Shown here: one piece after another, positions 55,325 to 63,887 of the stretch
Layout: every line of letters begins with the position of its first letter
Position numbering within the stretch: the stretch's first letter is position 1
Assembly (NCBI RefSeq): GCF_003143775.1
Contig: NZ_QFRJ01000001.1
Coordinates: 611,881 to 675,880, forward strand
DNA: 64,000 nt
DNA from: Brumimicrobium oceani
Lineage (GTDB): Bacteria > Bacteroidota > Bacteroidia > Flavobacteriales_D > Crocinitomicaceae
Reading direction: 5' to 3'
Notes under the pieces: model-generated
The model's database searches: none
What the model saw: only the letters and a program-made list of their open reading frames with translations
What the model was told of the DNA's origin: nothing
Program-made: the position numbers and the translations under genes

Positions 55325-56389
55325 TTGGATTTATTCTTTATTTCATTATCACTACTGCTTATACTCATAAGTTTGTTGCCCTTTATTAAGCACACGCATT
55401 GGGTCTTTCGCGCTTCAGAATTTGTTAGCCTACAAGTTTTTGTCCTTCAAATAATTGCAAGTTTTGGAATATTTATCTTTGCCGAGAGAACAACATTGTT
55501 TTGGGTGGTTGCACTCGTTCAATTTGCATTCTTAATTTATCACATTTATATTTTTTCACGTTTTACTAAATTCTTTAAGACCAAGAATCGAGAAAGCGAA
55601 AACAGGCAAAGTATTCAAGTTATTTCCAGTAATATTTATCAATTCAACAAGGAATTTGATCGTTTCAAACGCTTTATTCGAAAGGAAGATCCTGATCTAT
55701 TTATTACTATAGAAAGCAATAAAGATTGGGAAAAAGCGATGAGAGAACTGGAAGAGTATTATCCTCATAGCGAAAAGATCACCTTAGAAAACACCTATGG
55801 AATGCATTTATATTCCAAAATACCCTTTGAAGAAATTACGACTCATTACTTTGTTGCCGACGATGTACCAAGCATTGAAGCACATATAAAAACGGAAGAT
55901 GGAGAAGATTTAATTTTATTTATCGTTCACCCTCCTCCGCCAAGTCCAACGGAAGAAGAAAACTCCAAAGAAAGAGATGGCGATTTAATGTGCATTGCAA
56001 AACGAATTCAAGAGTTAGACAAGCCCGTTTTGGTAATAGGTGACTTTAACACTGTAGCTTGGTCAAAAATTTCAAACTATTTTCGTAAAAAAAGTGCTTT
56101 AATAGATGGAAGACATGGCCGAGGAATTCTAGCATCCTTTCACGCGAAATATTGGCTATTAAGAGCACCACTAGACCTAGTCTATCATAGTCCATCAATA
56201 TTCCTAAAAGAATTAAAAGTTTTGGAAAACATAGGATCAGACCACTTTCCTATTTTTTGTGAATTTTATTTAGACAAGCAAGACAACAGCCAAAATGATG
56301 AAAAAGAAAGCATCTCCAATGAAGAAAATATTGAAACAGAAGAAATAATTGAAGAAGGAAAGAAAGAAGAAAGTTCAAATCGCAATTAA
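55325..56389 (+). CDS. Membrane-anchored endonuclease/exonuclease/phosphatase family protein
   Basis: A 354-residue protein with three N-terminal membrane helices (about 3-20, 33-53, 58-76) and a catalytic EEP domain (about 95-315). Catalytic residues in the pattern: Glu130 in TIESN, GDFN (239-242) and the His of SDH (305-307). This layout with N-terminal helices and an extracytoplasmic EEP domain occurs in a group of membrane phosphatases or nucleases of uncertain substrate. An acidic tail follows (Glu-rich, about 320-354). The start is TTG, because an in-frame TAA lies 12 bases upstream and no ATG occurs before the first helix. Confidence 0.83.
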   Translation: MDLFFISLSLLLILISLLPFIKHTHWVFRASEFVSLQVFVLQIIASFGIFIFAERTTLFWVVALVQFAFLIYHIYIFSRFTKFFKTKNRESENRQSIQVISSNIYQFNKEFDRFKRFIRKEDPDLFITIESNKDWEKAMRELEEYYPHSEKITLENTYGMHLYSKIPFEEITTHYFVADDVPSIEAHIKTEDGEDLILFIVHPPPPSPTEEENSKERDGDLMCIAKRIQELDKPVLVIGDFNTVAWSKISNYFRKKSALIDGRHGRGILASFHAKYWLLRAPLDLVYHSPSIFLKELKVLENIGSDHFPIFCEFYLDKQDNSQNDEKESISNEENIETEEIIEEGKKEESSNRN

Positions 56390-56538
56390 AAAAGAAGTAA
56401 TCAAATAGCGAATTCTGATTCTACTCCCTTGATGCGTTAAGCATTAAAATCAGTAGCGATTTCTCAATGCCGAAAACATAGAAATCTAATTGTCAACATT
56501 TTGATTTGAATATTTTTTAATCCATTGATTTAGAACAA

Positions 56539-57489
56539 ATGTCCATCAAGAGAAAGCTTCTCTTCATTATCACTTTCAGTCTAACTGCGTGTTTCGCATT
56601 TACCCAAGATTATTCTTCTTATTATCAAGGGATAAATAAAGCACGAAAGGCAATCGCTCTGGGAAATCATAAGAATGGAATAGAATTCTATTATGAAACT
56701 TTCATAAGGTATGATTTTGTTTTTGCTAGGGATTGTTACAATGCCATTGAAATATCAGCATTTGAAAACGATACGATTAGACTAAACTATTTCATCAGAA
56801 GAGGCTTAAAACAAGGAGTAAGCTTTCAATTAATTTCTAGCATTAAGAATCTTGAAAAATATCAAGGTGCTAACTTTTTTACAGAAATTACCATTCAGAA
56901 AGACAGTCTAGCCAATATTTATTTGGAGTCCATTAATCATGAGATAAGAAAAGAAATGAATGAGATGTTTAAGGTCGATCAAGATTTGAGGGAGGAATAC
57001 TATAGTCGCATTCTGTTCAGAAGAATTAAAATTGGAAAGAAGTGGGAGGAATTAAATAGAAATCAAGTTCACAGAATTATTGAAATGACAAGAGAGCATG
57101 GTTTTCCAGGAGAAAAACTAATTGGAATCGACACCAAAGCAATGCATCCTAAAATTGGAGACTATAACTTATCTGCCGGAATGCCCATTGTAATTTTCAT
57201 TCATCACTACAGCAAACCCAATACCTCTTTCAATTCTCTATTGTTTGAAGAAATTCAAAAGGGTAATTTATACAATGAACATTTCGCTACAATTTCAGAC
57301 TTTGAAGTAAAGTTTGGGAAAAGTAAACACAGTAATTTTGGATTTTTCTCCTTTAAGCAAACTAGAAAGAACGAAAATCCTTTAAAAATCGATCAAAGAA
57401 GAAAACAAATTGGTTTAATAACCTTAGAGGAGGAAAACAGCTTAAAATCTGTAAAGATTATTTCCAAATTCTGGAATAGATTATACTAA
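56539..57489 (+). CDS. Exported protein of unknown function
   Basis: A 316-residue protein with a signal peptide (MSIKRKLLFIITFSLTACFAFTQ; a Cys lies inside the hydrophobic segment but the lipobox is poor). The first half has helical repeats (INKARKAIALGNHKNGIEFYYETFIRYDF, IRLNYFIRRGLKQGVSFQLI) with a TPR-like look. The second half contains EHGFPGEKLIGIDTKAMHPKIG, IVIFIHHY and FEVKFGKSKHSNFGFFSFKQT. No known enzyme motif is present. It is alone between two gaps. Confidence 0.7.
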   Translation: MSIKRKLLFIITFSLTACFAFTQDYSSYYQGINKARKAIALGNHKNGIEFYYETFIRYDFVFARDCYNAIEISAFENDTIRLNYFIRRGLKQGVSFQLISSIKNLEKYQGANFFTEITIQKDSLANIYLESINHEIRKEMNEMFKVDQDLREEYYSRILFRRIKIGKKWEELNRNQVHRIIEMTREHGFPGEKLIGIDTKAMHPKIGDYNLSAGMPIVIFIHHYSKPNTSFNSLLFEEIQKGNLYNEHFATISDFEVKFGKSKHSNFGFFSFKQTRKNENPLKIDQRRKQIGLITLEEENSLKSVKIISKFWNRLY

Positions 57490-57684
57490 TCCATAGGGCT
57501 TATCGAGCTTGTCAGAAGTAACGCCATACACTTTACACCAACGCCTTCAGAAGAAGATAAAGTAATCGAATTTCAATTTATTTACAGAAAATAAAAAAAG
57601 ACTAAGCTCCCGTTCTTTAGCGTTGTTTTTAGTATAGAAATTCAATTATTTATCAAGTTCCAAAATAAATAGGAATAGTTTTTA

Positions 57685-57692
57685 TATCTTTA
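57685..57692 (+). promoter_or_regulatory. Possible -7 box of the small membrane protein gene
   Basis: TATCTTTA differs by one base from TAnnTTTG and ends 18 bases before the ATG at 57711. No -33 TTG was found. Confidence 0.35.
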
Positions 57693-57710
57693 GTTGAAAC
57701 TCATGGGACT

Positions 57711-58064
57711 ATGACAAGAAGAAGAAAAAGAAACATCATTATTGTTGTTCTATTTGCTGGATTAGTGGGCTGGCAATTTGGACTTTTTAATCGTTATAAT
57801 TATTTAACCGCAAAAATTGCTATTCTACGCGATGCTCCAGTTATAGTAGAAATTGGTGATCCTGAGCCTTGCGGTGAGCGCTGCATGGAAATCAGAGAAA
57901 AATATGGATTTACAGTTGAAAATTTCGGGACTAAAGTGACTGGCTCTCAACTCAGGGGAATTAAAGATTATAATTTTGAAATCAAAAATTACATGATTCG
58001 AAAGAATGGTGAAAACTGGGCGGAAAAATATAAAGACGAAATTGACATTTTACCCCATGAATAG
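57711..58064 (+). CDS. Small single-pass membrane protein of unknown function
   Basis: A 117-residue protein with a strongly basic start (MTRRRKRN) and one membrane helix (about 9-24, IIIVVLFAGLVGWQFG), so the rest faces the periplasm. A CGERC motif (Cys-x3-Cys, about 54-58) could hold a metal or a disulphide. The family is not recognised. It is flanked by gene-poor sequence. Confidence 0.65.
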   Translation: MTRRRKRNIIIVVLFAGLVGWQFGLFNRYNYLTAKIAILRDAPVIVEIGDPEPCGERCMEIREKYGFTVENFGTKVTGSQLRGIKDYNFEIKNYMIRKNGENWAEKYKDEIDILPHE

Positions 58065-58203
58065 CAGCTTAAATGAATAATGCAGTTCTTCCATATTTTG
58101 AGATATCACCATAATTTAACGGAATAACGTCTAAGTCCGTGAGTAAAATAATATATTTCTAACTTCGCCGCGATTACTGACAGCTAAACAATTAAATATT
58201 TTC

Positions 58204-58638
58204 ATGGGAATTTTCAAGAATATTTTTAGGAAAAAAGAATTAATGATCACCGACACTGAATTAGGGCCACTAAAAAGTTACAGAAATAAAGGAACAAAAG
58301 TGCTATGGAAAACCAAACGAAGTTTTCTAGGGAGTAGTGTTGAAATATTAATCCATGGTAATCATTCTAAATTAGAAACAAACCAAAAAAGAATTCTACT
58401 TGAAGCGTTAAACAATGAAGATCTAATTAGAAACCAAACAGAAAAATTATTAATTCAACAATTTGAACATTCTGTTATGAATTTCACTTCAATTAAAGAA
58501 CTTTATGATGTTTTAGAAATAGAGACCAACAATAAAGGATTTGAATTAACTTTACAAGAGAAAGACGGTCAATTCAGGTTTTTTACATTTTGTTTTAAAA
58601 ATGGAAAGAAAACGGAGCTCAAAATAGAAGAATACTAA
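58204..58638 (+). CDS. Hypothetical cytoplasmic protein
   Basis: A 144-residue protein without a signal peptide. A mixed basic/hydrophobic start (MGIFKNIFRKKELMITDTELGPL) leads to an alpha/beta domain with NHSKLETNQKRILLEALNNEDLI and the C-terminal GFELTLQEKDGQFRFFTFCFKNGKKTELKIEEY. It resembles small domains of unknown function of the immunity-protein type in general shape only; no family was recognised. Confidence 0.62.
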   Translation: MGIFKNIFRKKELMITDTELGPLKSYRNKGTKVLWKTKRSFLGSSVEILIHGNHSKLETNQKRILLEALNNEDLIRNQTEKLLIQQFEHSVMNFTSIKELYDVLEIETNNKGFELTLQEKDGQFRFFTFCFKNGKKTELKIEEY

Positions 58639-58736
58639 CTTGAAAAATTTACAAGTGAGAGAACAACCACCTTTTTATAATTTAGACCAAAATGATTAAA
58701 CGCAACTAATGACGCAAAATCAGATAATATCTCAAG

Positions 58737-58744
58737 TATTTTTG
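58737..58744 (+). promoter_or_regulatory. Possible -7 box of arsS
   Basis: TATTTTTG fits TAnnTTTG and lies 80 bases before the ATG at 58825. The long distance and missing -33 make it tentative. Confidence 0.4.
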
Positions 58745-58824
58745 TCTATTTACAAACATTCTAAACAATTTCATTAGTTTTATGCTCAACATACGTTGTA
58801 ATTAAACTAGAACAAAAATATAAT

Positions 58825-59889
58825 ATGGCAGAAACCCTAAAGAAAGACAAATTAAAATCTTTAAAACGTAGAAAAAGTTACCTCTCAGAAGCCAAAAATC
58901 AAATTGAATTACTTGAAAGAGATCAATTGGTTGGAACAAAATTTATTGATAAACTAAAAGAAAACAATCAATTTCCACTGAAAGCCAGAACAACAAACAT
59001 TCTACAACTTAATTTAGGGTATATGTGCGATCTAACATGCGAACATTGTCATGTTGATGCTGGTCCAGATCGAAAGGAAATTATGACAAAGGAAACTTTG
59101 GAACATGTGCTCAACGTGATTGACAGCACCGATGTTCACACGGTAGACTTGACAGGAGGAGCTCCAGAAATGAATCCTAATTTTCTTTGGTTAGTAGAAG
59201 AACTAACAAAAAGAAATGTAAAAACGATTGTTAGAAGTAATTTAACCATTCTAGTTTCTAACAAGCGCTACAGAACTTATCCCGAATTTTTCAAAAAGCA
59301 TAAAATAGAAGTAATCGCTTCATTGCCTTGTTACACCAAAGAGAACGTGGATAAACAAAGAGGAAGTGGGGTTTTCAATAAATCTATTGAATCCTTACTC
59401 ATCTTAAACCAATTGGGCTACGGACTTGAAGGCACTGAACTAAATTTACATTTGGTTTTTAATCCGGGTGGAGCAAGTCTACCTCCGGAACAATCTGCAT
59501 TAGAAAAAGATTATAAGGTAAGTCTAAAAGCAGATTGGAACATTGAATTCAATTCTCTTTATACTATAACAAACCTCCCGATTTCAAGATATTTAGATTT
59601 TCTGTTAGCAGCCAATAAATACGAGAGCTATATGGAAACTTTAATTAACGCCTACAACCCTGTTGCCGCTGAAAACGTCATGTGTAGAGATACAATTTCT
59701 GTCGATTGGGAAGGTTATTTGTACGATTGTGATTTTAACCAAATGTTACAATTAAAAGTTTTAGGTAAAAGAAAACATGTAAGTGAATTTGACCAAGAAG
59801 AACTCTTAAAAAGGAATATAATGATTGGACAGCACTGCTATGGCTGCACCGCTGGGGCAGGCTCAAGTTGTCAAGGAACAACAACATAA
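58825..59889 (+). CDS. arsS: Arsenosugar biosynthesis radical SAM protein ArsS
   Basis: A 354-residue radical SAM enzyme of the ArsS family, which joins a deoxyadenosyl group to dimethylarsenic in arsenosugar formation. The [4Fe-4S] cysteines are Cys68, Cys72 and Cys75 (CX3CX2C in MCDLTCEHC), followed by the family mark HVDAGPDR. DLTGGAPEMNP and the C-terminal CRDTISVDWEGYLYDCDFNQML and HCYGCTAGAGSSCQG (Cys338, Cys341, Cys349) are all characteristic and hold auxiliary cysteines. Some family members use selenocysteine near the C-terminus; here all codons are ordinary and no in-frame TGA is read through. It is followed 70 bases later by the pathway's usual glycosyltransferase. An arsenite methyltransferase (ArsM) is not in the window. 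Confidence 0.92.
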   Translation: MAETLKKDKLKSLKRRKSYLSEAKNQIELLERDQLVGTKFIDKLKENNQFPLKARTTNILQLNLGYMCDLTCEHCHVDAGPDRKEIMTKETLEHVLNVIDSTDVHTVDLTGGAPEMNPNFLWLVEELTKRNVKTIVRSNLTILVSNKRYRTYPEFFKKHKIEVIASLPCYTKENVDKQRGSGVFNKSIESLLILNQLGYGLEGTELNLHLVFNPGGASLPPEQSALEKDYKVSLKADWNIEFNSLYTITNLPISRYLDFLLAANKYESYMETLINAYNPVAAENVMCRDTISVDWEGYLYDCDFNQMLQLKVLGKRKHVSEFDQEELLKRNIMIGQHCYGCTAGAGSSCQGTTT

Positions 59890-59959
59890 CAAGAATAAAT
59901 TCAAATTGTAGCACTTTAGCTTTTCAATAATTGCATAATATTTTAAAAAAATCAGTAAA

Positions 59960-60568
59960 ATGAATTCAAAAAATGCCCTGATCATAATGACTAAAAATCC
60001 AGAATTGGGTAAATGCAAAACTAGGCTAGCCAAAACCTTAGGTGATGAAAAGGCTTTAGAAATATACGTTCAGCTCATTGATTACACAGCAAAGATAGCT
60101 AAGGCTTCCAAAGCAGATTTGTTTATCTACTCAACAGATACATTAGTAGACCGAAAACGCTGGGAAAGTCCGCAAACATATTTTAGCATCCAAAGTAAAG
60201 GAGATTTAGGCCAAAGGATGAGTACAGCTATCGAAAATATCAAGCATCAAGGATATGAAAAAGTAATCGTGTTAGGATCTGACTGTGCAGAAATAAACGA
60301 GCAGGATATAAATTTTGCCTTTACGCAATTGGATTCAAACGATTTTGTTTTAGGTCCAGCGTTAGATGGTGGCTATTACTTAATTGGCATGAAAGAGCTT
60401 AGCCCTACTCTATTCTCCAATATGGCTTGGAGTACAGCAAATGTATTATCTGATTCTATTTTGAGAATAAAAGAAAAACAATCTTCTTACTTTTTGCTAG
60501 AAGCTAAATCTGATATTGACTTTGAAGAGGATTTAGAGCGCAAAGGATACGTAAGCTTTAACCTATAA
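59960..60568 (+). CDS. Arsenosugar-type glycosyltransferase (TIGR04282, DUF2064)
   Basis: A 202-residue GT-A-like protein of the family named for arsenosugar biosynthesis: NALIIMTKNPELGKCKTRLA at the N-terminus, SKGDLGQRMSTAIEN, VIVLGSDCAEI with the nucleotide-sugar-type Asp, and VLGPALDGGYYLIGM. Members occur next to ArsS in many genomes. The sugar donor is not known to me. It is probably co-transcribed with arsS. Confidence 0.88.
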   Translation: MNSKNALIIMTKNPELGKCKTRLAKTLGDEKALEIYVQLIDYTAKIAKASKADLFIYSTDTLVDRKRWESPQTYFSIQSKGDLGQRMSTAIENIKHQGYEKVIVLGSDCAEINEQDINFAFTQLDSNDFVLGPALDGGYYLIGMKELSPTLFSNMAWSTANVLSDSILRIKEKQSSYFLLEAKSDIDFEEDLERKGYVSFNL

Positions 60569-60654
60569 AAAGTTCATAAGAATAGCACTGATAATTTTAT
60601 GAAACATCAATTAGCAATTTAAGAAAATTAGGATACTAAAATACGTATCCATTC

Positions 60655-63138
60655 TTAAATAGGATCGACATCGATGACTAATCTCACAGATTTATTATGT
60701 GCGAGGCTATAAAATTCATCTATTTTCTTCTGTAGTATTTTTTTTACTTTTTTATTTGAAGCATCGCGCTCTACCTTTAATCGAATTACTTTCAAATAAC
60801 TATTTTGTATTCGTTTTACCACAGGAAATTCCGGTCCTAAAACACGACTTCCAAAAACTTGTTTCATTCTATCAGCCAAATCGGCCGCCATCATATCTAA
60901 CTTGTTCGGATCCTTATGCTTTAAAGTCAAATTAATCATTTTGTAAAATGGAGGATAAAAATAATTTTTACGCTCAATCAATTCATTTTTATATAATCCC
61001 ATGTAATCGTGATTAATCACGTGCTGAATGATCCAGTGATCAGGGTCGTAGGTTTGAATAATTACAGTTCCACGTTTTTTCTTTCTTCCAGATCTTCCTG
61101 CCACTTGAGACATCAATTGGTAACTTCTTTCAAAAGCCCTGAAATCAGGACGATTTAGCATCATATCTGCATCGAGAATTCCAACTAGACTCACATTATC
61201 AAAATCAAGTCCTTTAGTTACCATTTGGGTACCCACAAGAATATCAATTTTTCTATCATCAAAATCCCTTAGAATGTTTTCATAGCTATTTTTTTGACGT
61301 GTCGTATCTAAATCTAATCGCTGAACACGCACCCCAGGTAAAATAATACTTAATTCGTCTTCTATCTTTTCCGTTCCAAATCCAATCATTTTCAACCGAT
61401 TACTTTGACACTTTGGACAAGCACCAACCGGCGGAGTAAAATAACTACAATAATGACATTTTAGAATATTGCTATTTTTATGGTAGGTCAAAGAAACGTC
61501 ACAGTTTTTACAGTGCGGATTCCAGCCACACACCTCACATGCCCATACCGGATTATAACCTCTCCTGTTTTGAAAGAGAATAATCTGTTCTTTATTTTCT
61601 AAAGCAGTTTTCATATGCTCTACCAAGAAACCAGAAAAATCTGATTGCATAGTTTTTTGCAATTTTTCTTTTTTAATATTAGCTGTAAAAATTTCTGGCA
61701 TCTGAAGATCTCCAAATCGTTTGTCCAATTTTACTAGACCATATTTTCCCTCTTCAGCATTAAAATAGGTTTCCAAAGCAGGAGTAGCTGAACCTAACAA
61801 AACTTTAGCTTCATGGAAAGCACGTAAAACTATGGCAGTATCTCTTCCGTTATACCTTGGACTAGGATCGTATTGCTTAAAAGAAGACTCATGTTCTTCA
61901 TCAACAATGATTAGTCCCAAGCTTCTGAAAGGTAGAAAAACGGCACTTCTTGCACCTAAAACAATTTGGAATTTAGATGTATCGTTATGTAATAGGGAAT
62001 TCCAGATCTCAACTCTTTCATTTTGATTAAATTTTGAGTGATAGACCCCAACCTTATCTCCGAAGTATCGCTGCAAACGCTGAATTAGTTGAGTTGTTAA
62101 CGCGATTTCAGGAAGAAGAAAAAGAACTTGTTTACCTTGATCTAACTGCTCTTGAATTAATTCTACATAAATTTCAGTTTTCCCTGAGCCCGTTACACCA
62201 TGTAAAAGTGTAACATCCTTTGATGTGAATGACTCTCTAATTTCGTTTAACGCCCTTTGCTGTTCGCTAGACAATTCCATAAATTCCTTATCGGCGTCCT
62301 CTTTAGACTCCAATCGAGAAATTTCTATTCTTCTAATTTTTAGAATATCATCCTTATCCAACGTATTGATAGATGAGGCAGATACTCCTTGTTCTATCAT
62401 ATCAGCTCGTAAAATTGGCTTAGAAACACCTTGTTTAAACCCACCCAATTGAATGTATGTCAACAAAACTTCCAATTGTTTTTTCTTGCGTTTATCTTCA
62501 CTGAACACCTCAATAATGGCTTTTAATTGCTCATCCGATTGATAATCTTCAGAGAGTTCAACAAAAAGTTGAGTCTTAGGTGTATATTTTTGCTTTAGAT
62601 CTTCCTGAGTAATAACCACTCTTTTCTCAATTAGAGCCTTTATAACGGGTTGAATTGTTTTAATTCCAAGAATATCAGAGATTTCCTTTAAGTCCAGTTC
62701 CTTCTGGATCTCTAACGCTTCATAAACCTGATATTCTTTATCGGTGAGCAGATCCAAGTTCATTTCAAACTCTGGATGCAATAACACTTTTGTTTCACTA
62801 CCCAATTTAAAATTAGAAGGCAAAGCGGCATTCATTACATCACCAAGGGGAGACATATAATATTCTGAAATCCAATTCCATAATTTAAATTGTTTACCAG
62901 TAATTATGGGAGTCTCATCTAAAACAGCCTCCACATATTTAGATTGATAACCTTCAGGAACTATTTCATGAATTTTAATTATAATTCCAGTCTGCAATTT
63001 AGACCTTCCAAAGGGTACAACAACCCTAACACCAGTTTTGATATGACCATTCATTTCAAATGGAACTCTATACGTAAACGCATTGTTAATAGGTACTGGT
63101 AGTATAACGTCTACAAAATATGTTTTTCTTTCTTCCAC
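60655..63138 (-). CDS. priA: Primosomal replication protein N' (PriA helicase)
   Basis: An 827-residue PriA, which recognises stalled forks and reloads the replisome. The N-terminal 3'-DNA-binding and winged regions (about 5-200) precede a superfamily 2 helicase with Walker A GVTGSGKT (314-321) and DEEH (413-416). Eight cysteines (534, 537, 543, 546, 561, 564, 574, 577) form the two zinc sites inserted in the helicase core. LVGTQMVTKGLDFDNV and the C-terminal S10-like domain complete it. The start is GTG: the TAACTTTG box lies four bases before it, and the next in-frame ATG would remove part of the N-terminal domain. A nearby ATG (63140) is out of frame. Confidence 0.94.
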   Translation of the reverse strand: MEERKTYFVDVILPVPINNAFTYRVPFEMNGHIKTGVRVVVPFGRSKLQTGIIIKIHEIVPEGYQSKYVEAVLDETPIITGKQFKLWNWISEYYMSPLGDVMNAALPSNFKLGSETKVLLHPEFEMNLDLLTDKEYQVYEALEIQKELDLKEISDILGIKTIQPVIKALIEKRVVITQEDLKQKYTPKTQLFVELSEDYQSDEQLKAIIEVFSEDKRKKKQLEVLLTYIQLGGFKQGVSKPILRADMIEQGVSASSINTLDKDDILKIRRIEISRLESKEDADKEFMELSSEQQRALNEIRESFTSKDVTLLHGVTGSGKTEIYVELIQEQLDQGKQVLFLLPEIALTTQLIQRLQRYFGDKVGVYHSKFNQNERVEIWNSLLHNDTSKFQIVLGARSAVFLPFRSLGLIIVDEEHESSFKQYDPSPRYNGRDTAIVLRAFHEAKVLLGSATPALETYFNAEEGKYGLVKLDKRFGDLQMPEIFTANIKKEKLQKTMQSDFSGFLVEHMKTALENKEQIILFQNRRGYNPVWACEVCGWNPHCKNCDVSLTYHKNSNILKCHYCSYFTPPVGACPKCQSNRLKMIGFGTEKIEDELSIILPGVRVQRLDLDTTRQKNSYENILRDFDDRKIDILVGTQMVTKGLDFDNVSLVGILDADMMLNRPDFRAFERSYQLMSQVAGRSGRKKKRGTVIIQTYDPDHWIIQHVINHDYMGLYKNELIERKNYFYPPFYKMINLTLKHKDPNKLDMMAADLADRMKQVFGSRVLGPEFPVVKRIQNSYLKVIRLKVERDASNKKVKKILQKKIDEFYSLAHNKSVRLVIDVDPI

Positions 63139-63142
63139 ATTT

Positions 63143-63150
63143 CAAAGTTA
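63143..63150 (-). promoter_or_regulatory. -7 box of priA, leaderless geometry
   Basis: TAACTTTG on the minus strand matches TAnnTTTG; four bases separate it from the GTG start, so the mRNA should begin at or near the start codon. No -33 TTG was seen. Confidence 0.58.
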
Positions 63151-63654
63151 AGAATGAAGAGTAATATAATGCCAGAATCACTAGAATTTTATAGTAAGAA
63201 CTACAATTTGATCATCCCCAATACTTATAATCACTCTAAAATATCACATGTTCAGACACATTACACTTTAAGAATATCTTGCTAATTTTAATTTGAAATC
63301 CTTTGATGCAAAATTTTGAATGATTTACATTCATAGGAACATAAACATTACTCAAAATATGAACTAAAGCGAACAATAGAATATTGAAGAGTTACAAAAT
63401 CTTAAGTTACTTAGCGATAAGAAAATCCAACAATCAATGAATACGAAAAGAATAAGATAATGGCTGTATAAAGTAAGTTATTCTAGGTTACGTCGCTCTG
63501 ACTATAACCTAATGTATTAATCAAAAAACTGAGACAAACAAATGAGATTTTCTTAGAAATAGGTTCACCAGAATCTTATAGCAAAACGAAAACCCTATCC
63601 GTCGGCTGAAAATCATTATCACAACAAATAAACAAACAAATCTCCATAAACGCA
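63151..63654. other. Gene-free stretch between priA and the rRNA operon
   Basis: About 500 bases without a credible coding frame. TAGGTTA (63484-63490) and TAACCTA (63505-63511) form a seven-base inverted repeat. No tRNA was recognised. The rRNA terminator follows. Confidence 0.45.
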
Positions 63655-63686
63655 AAAAACCTCATACATTCCTGTATGAGGTTTTT
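63655..63686 (-). terminator. Rho-independent terminator of the rRNA operon
   Basis: AAACCTCATACA and TGTATGAGGTTT are perfect 12-base arms around TTCC. On the minus strand the stem is followed by a T run. It lies just past the 5S gene. Confidence 0.93.
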
Positions 63687-63691
63687 AAAAA

Positions 63692-63802
63692 GTGGCGTCG
63701 TCTTACTCTCCCACCCTTAAAAGGGCAGTACCATCAGCGCAAGCAGTCTTAACTTCTCTGTTCGGAATGGTAAGAGGTGGACCCTGCTGCAATAGACACC
63801 GA
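63692..63802 (-). rRNA. rrf: 5S ribosomal RNA
   Basis: The minus strand reads as a full 5S rRNA: the 5' GGTGTC (63800-63795) pairs with the 3' GACGCC (63699-63694) as helix I, and the conserved internal CCGAACAGAGAAGTTAAG segment is present. Ends are approximate to a few bases. It is the last gene of the operon before the terminator. Confidence 0.95.
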
Positions 63803-63887
63803 AAATCTTGATTAGCTATGCTAACACAAATATTTTGGTTGCTATGAAAATATTGGGTGATTGAAATAGTAACAGTAGAGAACTATA

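Noticed and set aside
58825..59889. Selenocysteine in ArsS
   Set aside because: All positions corresponding to the C-terminal cysteines are ordinary TGT/TGC codons, and no in-frame TGA precedes the TAA stop.
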